A stretch of DNA of 14,049 nucleotides, from assembly GCA_946997275.1 (NCBI GenBank), contig CAMPUN010000005.1, positions 1-14,049 on the forward strand. The letters are read 5' to 3'. The stretch comes from an uncultured Porphyromonas sp. GTDB lineage: Bacteria; Bacteroidota; Bacteroidia; Bacteroidales; Porphyromonadaceae. Positions 8,301 through 12,912 of this stretch are shown one piece after another. Within the stretch, counting starts at the first letter, position 1; the number at the start of each line of letters is the position of its first letter. Below the pieces are notes generated by a model. It ran no database searches, was not told where the DNA came from, and was given only the letters and a program-made list of their open reading frames with translations. A program made the position numbers and the translations under genes.

Positions 8301-8730
8301 GATTGCACCAAAGGTCTTTGTCGTCAAAAAGCATACGACCGAAGGCTGACGCAATGCCATAAGCCTGGCCACTGACATCCATCTTGATAGGATCAGAAAA
8401 GCGGATTCTGTCAGGGTATAGAGCGATGACAGCCAGTAGCCCCTTCCACTCATCACACAGCATTTTATAGAGTTGCTCTAGTCCCGATCTACTAGTATTT
8501 GAATTGGAAGAATCGAGTGTGCTTAGTGCAAACTTAAAAAGCTTGGCACGAGCCCATGGCGTGGGGATTCCAGAGATTATTGCATTTAACTTGTCTGCTG
8601 TGAGGTCATCAAGTATTTTGCCTGTTTCGATGCCTTGAATGTATGAGACCGGCATATTGAGCTCGTTCCACTGCCCAGGGGTGCCTGTCGTTACGTTGGT
8701 ATCACTCTTTATCAGTAGTACTTTAGACAT
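5344..8730 (-). CDS. Large actin/Hsp70-superfamily ATPase, SrfB-like
   Basis: 1128 aa. The start chosen is MSKVLLIK at 8730, leaving a 25-bp gap to the previous gene; an ATG at 8793 would add 21 residues and overlap that gene by 38 bp. The first ~555 residues are an unrecognised N-terminal region. The ATPase core follows: phosphate 1 VVGFDFGSNNS at 559-569, WSYPGSM at 713-719 (the place of Hsp70's ITVPAYF), TEAEAV at 755-760 (the place of Hsp70's NEPTAA), phosphate 2 FLGIDVGGSTSD at 777-788, and adenosine motif DILSFGKGGRLFHWLK at 923-938. Key Asp and Gly residues are intact, so nucleotide binding and hydrolysis are expected. Size and motif order resemble the SrfB virulence-factor family, though SrfA and SrfC partners are not evident. 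Cytoplasmic. Encoded between the tubulin-like and degenerate actin-like genes; the likely motor or switch of the proposed complex. Confidence 0.85.
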   Translation of the reverse strand: MSKVLLIKSDTNVTTGTPGQWNELNMPVSYIQGIETGKILDDLTADKLNAIISGIPTPWARAKLFKFALSTLDSSNSNTSRSGLEQLYKMLCDEWKGLLAVIALYPDRIRFSDPIKMDVSGQAYGIASAFGRMLFDDKDLWCNQDKLAQEPDTQPFIQLIYYRDCLVGGTSPMTGVFTGVEYDNLPETTDIRWYRNGRFEDPTPYLSPDHLQKLYLFVKNLNSNLKAFEEKINSQRGNKKEEDIEGFKTMIRRWKDELLQKGTDLRDRGPVAPYSNLECPFSLLFESDVPVYLKLDDYTFTYTNEGIGEYKLIGDIQKLLSDDKFVIGWVEDEDARPKLSEAPVFYLKVRDLQSKKNYYFTIPLSESGVDIFKNDLSGMLGYSESDNVDLSGLITDSGQLAATLSVKVDGQRVTLNTREYAIHWMTDLGKVIMWPNFVSENWNKYYLYSEFTSDAQELFEPIFKVQNKFIKTIKGAFWTGDYQAEVDEPKQVDIKKLITYPAGEGEDLHKYNIISSDKPLGGMVAYVKDMGKPRHAGFLIFRPQVVEDRTSLSIQTEAVVGFDFGSNNSCVFYNEENREPAPIQFENYRLVLVGKENSNLQAVAENNELLFFSNYPALNGQLKSWLHEQDTRYNTYNQDLEIAGGVPVNRPNVLVRKMDRFVITTQAGTLHYNMKWLSGATGLRKKKAFLKTIWLQACAYLYKNRIHPSKLVWSYPGSMMPADCSDLERIYEDLVKLTPITNSGKTTVLSDRPTTEAEAVCSFALSQEFGLNANNLFLGIDVGGSTSDILILGKDPKNGNRSSLLRESSVRMAAGVFFNTVIKSQAFREALIAFHEGKQTNVYVSNILELQQEPSKAPYFLNSIFDQLQTSEEYDKFYSSIDSNAKSVFTIPAYVTGLLLFYSGMLIGKTIKTEQLDDVRRVDILSFGKGGRLFHWLKNSAGSRSTNDYYQTCLNAGVSCVIDKELEVCYREEIAVDNKAEVAKGLVNPKELHKKEQGVSSDICGEADVRYTMEDGSIRQLLVDDELTGEYFANEMNNFTFQSVPNFEKFMNIFIDFVCQKTHLYPEADKLREDLADLPNRIASFICNSDDEYKKARNDQRDGFHYHQPLIIAEGACFLETLIKRVFN

Positions 8731-8755
8731 AGTTGTATCCGTTGTGTCAATTGAC

Positions 8756-10372
8756 TTATTTGTTGAAGTTATATAGCTCAGCAAGCGTATCAAACACTAG
8801 CTTATAGAGTTGCTCTCCTTTGTTGGTAATCTTGGCCCAGTCTTTTTGCTTATCTCGTACTGCGATTAGCTTCTTCTTGAAGGGGTCAAACTTTGATTTA
8901 GCCAGGAGCATCCCTGTCTTGCTATATTTATAATCCTTGCCTATTCCCTCAGTGCGATAGAGATCTTCATTCCAGTTGACCTTCATCAGCTCCTTATAGG
9001 TTGATGGAGAGAATAGCGCTGCATTAAATAGAAATGAGTCACCACCACCTGCAGATCTATGGAGCTGACGTAGCCACCCTTCTTGTAGGGTGTCGTTGTC
9101 TCGCTTGACGAAGAATAAGTTGAAGTAGTCACGTAGACTTGTCACTTGGGTCACATCCATCTCGGAAAACTCTGTTATCTCTTTCTGTTTTCCAGCGCGT
9201 ACACTCTCGATGAAGTCATCCTCTCCATTGCAAAAGAGAGCGAAGGCGATGAGACTGCCAAACTTCTGAGCAAACTCCTTAGCTCGATCCTTGCCTACGA
9301 AGTCTTGGAAGTCTAGCTTGTCACTCTCATCGACGGCTCGATAGAGGTAGTCTGTATGATTCTGAGACTTGTTGTCCTTGAGCTGGCTTTCATCCATCCT
9401 ATAGAAGTTGAGAGCAGCGCAAGCCGCTAGTAACTCTATGTAGTGCGAGTCATTCTTCTGCTGCTCTCCACCCGTGATAGTCGCAGTAACTTGGTCTGAC
9501 TGCTTCTGCATAGGATCCCAGTCCAAGCCCCTTGTACCGAGCATATAGAACTTCTGATAGGTGCTTGCTACTGTCTTGTCATCATTGTAAAACATCATGG
9601 CCACTTGCGAGTTCAGAGCAAACTTATCACTCGTCGCGATGACTTTTTGATTGCTGAGCTCATTGCTATTTGGAGCCTTGAAGGTGAAGTAAGCTGTCAG
9701 TAGCGTAGATCCAAAGTATGCATTACTCAGTACATTGGCGACACCATTACTTATGATCCCAGCAGCTTGCGAGATGGCCTGGGGGATGATGGGGATGGAT
9801 GAGGCTCCAGTACCTCCAAAAACAGAGCCCAGGATGAAGACTCGGGGCTGTCCATTTTGAGAAGCCGTAGTCAGCTTGTTCAAGAAGCGCTTTAGGTCGT
9901 TGTCCCGAGGAGACTTGGCTGCCTCTATGATGGAGTGATACATCATCATAGAGCCGAGGTGCGTCTGAGCTCGATAGCCATGAAGCAGGTTGAATTCCTG
10001 GACATTTTTAGAGAAGACGAGATTTGCTAGATCAGCCTCCTCGTAATTGCGATCGCGTGTATCGCCATATCCAAAGACCGCTCTAAAGGTGCTCTTCTGC
10101 TCATAGTCGGGGCTAAACTCGTAGTACTTCAAGTTGGCTGAGAAGAAAGTGTTCTCAAGGGCGACTCGACTGGCCTCATCAGCTCCCTTGGCATTGCAGT
10201 ATGCCTCTTTGAGCTCTTTGAGTCGAGAGAAGTTACCATTGTTCTTATCCGTATCTAGTGCGAGGAGATGTATTACAGTATTGTCAAACATGCCTATCGC
10301 ACAGAGGTGAATCAAGGATTCGATACAGCGCATTCCTGTACCTCCGATGCCTAATACAAAGAATTCATTCAT
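8756..10372 (-). CDS. Tubulin/FtsZ-like GTP-binding protein
   Basis: 538 aa, no signal peptide. It opens with a Rossmann-type strand and glycine loop, FVLGIGGTGMRC (5-16), equivalent to FtsZ loop T1; LALDTDK (37-43) fits loop T2 (FtsZ IAVNTD); and SVFGGTGASSIP (183-194) matches the tubulin signature GGGTG(S/T)G of loop T4. A later NQKVIATSDKFALN stretch (241-254) could include the nucleotide-contacting Asn of helix H7. This is the pattern of the bacterial 'tubulin-like' families encoded beside vWA and other uncharacterised genes, not of FtsZ: it is longer and lacks the FtsZ C-terminal tail. The N-terminal glycine loop alone could suggest a ThiF/E1-type Rossmann fold, but the second GGTG motif favours tubulin. 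Whether it polymerises cannot be seen. The preceding gene ends 14 bp upstream. Confidence 0.82.
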   Translation of the reverse strand: MNEFFVLGIGGTGMRCIESLIHLCAIGMFDNTVIHLLALDTDKNNGNFSRLKELKEAYCNAKGADEASRVALENTFFSANLKYYEFSPDYEQKSTFRAVFGYGDTRDRNYEEADLANLVFSKNVQEFNLLHGYRAQTHLGSMMMYHSIIEAAKSPRDNDLKRFLNKLTTASQNGQPRVFILGSVFGGTGASSIPIIPQAISQAAGIISNGVANVLSNAYFGSTLLTAYFTFKAPNSNELSNQKVIATSDKFALNSQVAMMFYNDDKTVASTYQKFYMLGTRGLDWDPMQKQSDQVTATITGGEQQKNDSHYIELLAACAALNFYRMDESQLKDNKSQNHTDYLYRAVDESDKLDFQDFVGKDRAKEFAQKFGSLIAFALFCNGEDDFIESVRAGKQKEITEFSEMDVTQVTSLRDYFNLFFVKRDNDTLQEGWLRQLHRSAGGGDSFLFNAALFSPSTYKELMKVNWNEDLYRTEGIGKDYKYSKTGMLLAKSKFDPFKKKLIAVRDKQKDWAKITNKGEQLYKLVFDTLAELYNFNK

Positions 10373-10386
10373 AGCTATAGTGTCTG

Positions 10387-10776
10387 TTACTTCTTTTCTT
10401 TACCGAGGATGGAGCCAAACTTAGAGCGACGGAAGGTGAACATAAGCGCTACACCTGCGACCAGATAGATGCCGAGGTTAATGCCTACACACTTCAAGTT
10501 GCATGCAGCAAACATGTTTTTCAGACCAGAGTTCTTGATGTACCCCATTACTGCGAGGTCGTTGTAGAGCCAGAAGCCTAGCACCGCTAGGAGCCCGACG
10601 ATGATGTAGACTATGCGACGCTTGATGTAAGAGCGATCATTGCCTCCCTCCCAGGGGATCATATAGCTTGTGATGACCCAGGCTATAGCTAAGGCGATAA
10701 GACTTACCACGACGGCATAAATCATGGTACTGCTCATTAGTTGGTTGAGCTGATTGACATTAGTGATAGGTGTCAT
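10387..10776 (-). CDS. Small three-helix membrane protein of unknown function
   Basis: 129 aa. Hydrophobic segments lie at about 18-38, 53-71 and 97-115. Basic residues cluster between segments 1 and 2 (R48, K52, R53, R54) and at the C-terminus (RRSK, KEKK), predicting the N-terminus outside and the C-terminus in the cytoplasm. The loop between segments 2 and 3 would be periplasmic and ends in CNLKC (92-96), whose two Cys residues could form a disulfide. I do not recognise a family. The position between the lipoprotein gene (22 bp upstream) and the tubulin-like gene (14 bp downstream) suggests an inner-membrane anchor or adaptor joining the periplasmic lipoprotein to the cytoplasmic assembly (inference). 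Confidence 0.85.
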   Translation of the reverse strand: MTPITNVNQLNQLMSSTMIYAVVVSLIALAIAWVITSYMIPWEGGNDRSYIKRRIVYIIVGLLAVLGFWLYNDLAVMGYIKNSGLKNMFAACNLKCVGINLGIYLVAGVALMFTFRRSKFGSILGKEKK

Positions 10777-10798
10777 AGTAGTTTATGTTGTTTGATAT

Positions 10799-12163
10799 TT
10801 ATCGTTGGTTTGCTTTGACATAGATTGAGTAGATGACGCACGAGTTCATCTTGTTCATGATGTCGGGGTCCGCCAGGCTCTGCTGTATGCTTGATACGAC
10901 AGAGACGTTTTGATTGCCTGGCATGTCTATACTGTCGAAGGAGAGCTTGTTCTGATACTGCTCTACGTCTGGCTGTACCTCGGCAACGCATAGATCGATC
11001 TTGAAGTAGTTAAACGGGCTACCATTTAGGACAGAGGCGGGGTCGTAATACTCTGTATTAAAGTGCAGATTGATGACGCCATCCTTCTGCCATGCTTTGT
11101 TATCGATCTCAACAAAGTTCTCGCACTCAGCGGGGGTAATCTGCTTGGTAGGTGCTACCTTAGCCTCCTTGTTTGTGTAGAAGTCAGTGTACTCCTGATT
11201 GATATTGTACACTTTGGCAGAGACGCCTGTGATACGATACCCACCGAAGCTACCTTTGTCCACTTTGAGACCAGATGTAAAGGGCTCTCCAGATGGTAGT
11301 GGCTCCCCAGTCTCTGGGTCTGTAGCATTGACTAGTAGGGGCTCGATGCCACTCTTCCAGTCTATCTCCCAGTCTTGTATCTCATAGTACCCATTGGCTC
11401 CAGGTGTCACCTTTGCATTGAGCGTGGAGTGTGGAGTTGTGGCGCGACCATCAGCCGTATATAAAGTAGGATGGTCAGCAGAGAGATGGAATAGACTCAC
11501 GTTGGGAAATTGCTTTAGATCCACAGTCTGTATGATCCGCTCATAGATATTGCCTGTCAGCCTGCTGTCTGTAAAGATGAAGTAAAATCTCTTCTTCTGG
11601 TAAGTATCACCTTTGTATAGCTCCTCGTATGGCTCTGCAAAGATGTAGATGTCGTGCCCCTTCTTGAGCCATGTCTTAAAGGCTTCTGCTAAGTAGGGAT
11701 TGTTGATATTCCCCTTAGCTTCAGATGGCTGAAAGTACTCTCCGTCAGTCAGGAGTACAGCCTCTGTGGAGCCAGCTGTGATGCGCTCTGCTGCTGTCTT
11801 GATGTCTGCATAGTTGACCTCACTGACATTGCGTAGCAGGAGGAAGGTGGAGTCTGCCGAGTGCTCTTCGATGGTGCTACCCTTGATGGCGAAAAACCTT
11901 TTTGTAGCATTGGTCCATGAGGGGACGAGTGCCTGAAAGAAGGGAGCCTCCTGCCCGAGTGCTATACAAGTAGAGTAGTCTACATAGAGCGCTAGCTCAT
12001 TAGACGAGAGCATATCAGAGGCACCTCCGAAGTAGGTGTCATGAAACTCTGGCAGATACTTAGCATCATCGGCCGTTGGGACTTTGTTGCTACAGGATAC
12101 GAGCTGTAGGAGTGTGACGACTAGAAGTGTCGCTGTGAGAAGAGAAGTTAAGACTTTATTCAT
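10799..12163 (-). CDS. Lipoprotein with a vWA-like region, first gene of the operon
   Basis: 454 aa starting at MNKVLTSLL. The frame stays open upstream to 12367, but the choice is clear: residues 1-24 form a lipoprotein signal peptide ending in LQLVSC (lipidated Cys24), and the likely promoter lies inside the longer frame. After the Cys there is no obvious acidic surface-export signal, so location at the periplasmic face of a membrane is the default guess. ELALYVDYSTCIA (56-68) followed by EAVLLTDGEYF (134-144) and a HDIYIFAE strand (170-177) resembles a von Willebrand A fold with a partly degenerate metal site (D62-x-S64-x-C66 instead of DxSxS, and D140 of TDG). vWA proteins commonly accompany TerD systems, which fits this operon. 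The C-terminal half (about 200-454) is beta-rich and unrecognised. The vWA call is moderate; lipoprotein status is strong. Confidence 0.85.
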   Translation of the reverse strand: MNKVLTSLLTATLLVVTLLQLVSCSNKVPTADDAKYLPEFHDTYFGGASDMLSSNELALYVDYSTCIALGQEAPFFQALVPSWTNATKRFFAIKGSTIEEHSADSTFLLLRNVSEVNYADIKTAAERITAGSTEAVLLTDGEYFQPSEAKGNINNPYLAEAFKTWLKKGHDIYIFAEPYEELYKGDTYQKKRFYFIFTDSRLTGNIYERIIQTVDLKQFPNVSLFHLSADHPTLYTADGRATTPHSTLNAKVTPGANGYYEIQDWEIDWKSGIEPLLVNATDPETGEPLPSGEPFTSGLKVDKGSFGGYRITGVSAKVYNINQEYTDFYTNKEAKVAPTKQITPAECENFVEIDNKAWQKDGVINLHFNTEYYDPASVLNGSPFNYFKIDLCVAEVQPDVEQYQNKLSFDSIDMPGNQNVSVVSSIQQSLADPDIMNKMNSCVIYSIYVKANQR

Positions 12164-12290
12164 ACAGGTAAGTGATTCGTATTTAGTGTACTTGGAACTA
12201 TATGGCTTAATGGGACATGCATTGAAGCTTGACGAGATGGTCGCTCCACTGCTGGTTTGAGGGGGAAAGTGAGATAAACATACTTTACAA

Positions 12291-12303
12291 GGTTTCTGAA
12301 ACC
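12291..12303. promoter_or_regulatory. Perfect palindrome GGTTTC-T-GAAACC at the probable operon start point
   Basis: Six-base arms GGTTTC and GAAACC surround a single central T. On the minus strand the site begins 7 bases after the -7 box at 12311-12318, so it would cover the first transcribed bases. That is a suitable place for a repressor operator. The sequence does not identify the regulator, and no regulator gene lies in the window. A chance 13-base palindrome cannot be excluded. Confidence 0.4.
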
Positions 12304-12310
12304 GTTGCCA

Positions 12311-12318
12311 CAAAGATA
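12311..12318 (-). promoter_or_regulatory. Probable -7 box of the seven-gene operon (TATCTTTG)
   Basis: Read on the minus strand this is TATCTTTG, an exact match to the Bacteroidota -7 consensus TAnnTTTG. A clear TTTG -33 box at the usual distance is not visible, so the match is one-sided. It would place the start of transcription near 12304 and give a leader of about 140 bases before the lipoprotein start at 12163. Confidence 0.5.
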
Positions 12319-12515
12319 CGCTTTCTTTTCTAAATGAGGCACACTTTTGTAGTGCTTTTTTCGTCACTCCGAACGGAAAGAAAGTTCTACCGGATTTTTC
12401 CTTTGACTCATCTGAGCTATCGGTTCACGCTCCCAATCCAAATTCTACAAGGCTAGTGTCCATGAGACGATTGAAGGGTAGCTACCCCAATAGATCAAGC
12501 AGATACTTCACCGCC

Positions 12516-12552
12516 CCACCGAGGAAACTCCAAACTCCTCGGTGGTTTTTTT
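12516..12552 (+). terminator. Rho-independent terminator with no gene directly upstream
   Basis: CCACCGAGG (12516-12524) and CCTCGGTGG (12537-12545) form a perfect 9-bp stem with a 12-base loop, followed by seven T's. Compared with copy 1, a T-A pair has become C-G and a T-G wobble has become C-G, so pairing is conserved. No plus-strand gene is present between 12164 and 12510, so it would end an unannotated short transcript, insulate the nuclease gene from read-through, or be a relic carried within the repeat. Confidence 0.8.
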
Positions 12553-12577
12553 ATTCCCCTCGGGAGCAACGGAAAAA

Positions 12578-12640
12578 TTCTTCGGACTTATGATTTCATT
12601 CTTCCGAAGTTTGATTTCATTCTTCCGAACTTTTATTTCG
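12578..12640. repeat. Three 21-bp tandem units inside repeat copy 2
   Basis: Units are 12578-12598, 12599-12619 and 12620-12640, corresponding one to one with the array at 1210-1272. Unit 3 is identical in both arrays, while unit 1 differs most (GGACTTATG versus GGAACTTTG). Unit number is the same in both copies. Confidence 0.85.
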
Positions 12641-12704
12641 GCCCTCCGTGAGGAATTTCCGTTTTCCAGGGAGCTATTGGCGATTTCCTCAGGAGAGTTG
12701 GGAA

Positions 12705-12732
12705 TTAGAGGTTAGAAGTTAGATATTAGGAG
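12705..12732. repeat. Four imperfect TTAGRNR-type heptamers
   Basis: TTAGAGG, TTAGAAG, TTAGATA and TTAGGAG lie head to tail at 12705-12732, ending 18 bases before the -33 box of the nuclease-gene promoter. The units are too diverged for obvious slipped-strand phase variation now. The position upstream of a surface-protein promoter is noteworthy. Confidence 0.6.
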
Positions 12733-12750
12733 AGATGAGGAGACGGGCTG

Positions 12751-12782
12751 TTTGACGGCATAGCTTTTTTTTAGTAGCTTTG
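12751..12782 (+). promoter_or_regulatory. Bacteroidota-type promoter of the fimbrillin-nuclease gene
   Basis: TTTG at 12751-12754 and TAGCTTTG at 12775-12782 match the -33 (TTTG) and -7 (TAnnTTTG) consensus, with a 20-base spacer in the usual range. Transcription should start near 12789, leaving a leader of about 125 bases before the ATG at 12913. Confidence 0.75.
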
Positions 12783-12827
12783 TCACGTCGTAGTAACGAT
12801 ACTGTAATCTGCGTAGGGTACTTTTGC

Positions 12828-12849
12828 CGTGCGTCTTGGTAGGCGCACG
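12828..12849 (+). promoter_or_regulatory. Hairpin in the leader of the fimbrillin-nuclease gene
   Basis: CGTGCG (12828-12833) and CGCACG (12844-12849) can pair around a 10-base loop. An alternative pairing, GCCGT (12826-12830) with ACGGC (12872-12876), would compete with it. No T-tract follows, so it is not a terminator. A role in translation or RNA stability is possible but unproven. Confidence 0.3.
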
Positions 12850-12912
12850 AAGGGCTCCACGAGCTGTTGCTACGGCATCACATGTTTCTAGTTAATCTGA
12901 CACAACTAATCT

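Larger units (their letters stand above)
12511..12675. repeat. Direct repeat copy 2, ~165 bp, right flank of the operon
   Basis: Same orientation and internal layout as 1142-1308: terminator hairpin, CCCCTCGGGAGCAACGGAAA spacer, three 21-bp units, and a CCCTCCGTGAGGAATTT tail. The copies lie about 11.4 kb apart and bracket the whole minus-strand operon, so homologous recombination between them could delete or circularise it. The two ends diverge immediately outside the block. Confidence 0.85.
12164..12912. other. Gene-free control region between the divergent operon and nuclease gene
   Basis: I find no credible coding sequence in these 749 bases. From left to right it contains the 5' leader and likely promoter of the minus-strand operon (12164-12318), about 190 bases without recognisable content (12320-12510), repeat copy 2 with a plus-strand terminator (12511-12675), a heptamer repeat (12705-12732), a plus-strand promoter (12751-12782) and the nuclease gene leader (to 12912). 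The terminator has no plus-strand gene upstream of it within the region. Confidence 0.8.

Noticed and set aside
5344..8730. Calling the large ATPase a DnaK chaperone
   Set aside because: It is nearly twice DnaK length, has a ~555-residue N-terminal region before the ATPase motifs, no substrate-binding domain pattern, and no DnaJ or GrpE neighbours.
8731..8793. Upstream ATG adding 21 residues to the SrfB-like ATPase
   Set aside because: It would overlap the tubulin-like gene by 38 bp, while the MSKVLLIK start gives a 25-bp gap like the other junctions in the operon. It is not excluded, only less likely.
8756..10372. Calling the 538-aa protein a ThiF/E1-like adenylating enzyme because of its GIGGTG loop
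   Set aside because: The second glycine motif FGGTGAS and the LALDTDK loop are in tubulin/FtsZ order; no E1 catalytic Cys or zinc-binding CxxC pattern was seen.
10773..10991. Minus-strand 72-codon frame overlapping the lipoprotein gene end
   Set aside because: Out of frame within the lipoprotein gene, Arg-rich, with no family resemblance.
12164..12367. N-terminal extension of the first operon gene to an upstream ATG at 12367
   Set aside because: The extra 68 residues precede a textbook lipoprotein signal peptide starting at 12163, and the probable promoter lies inside the extension.
1142..12675. CRISPR array or insertion sequence as explanation for the repeats
   Set aside because: The 21-bp units are contiguous without spacers, no cas genes are present, and no transposase or integrase gene lies in the window.
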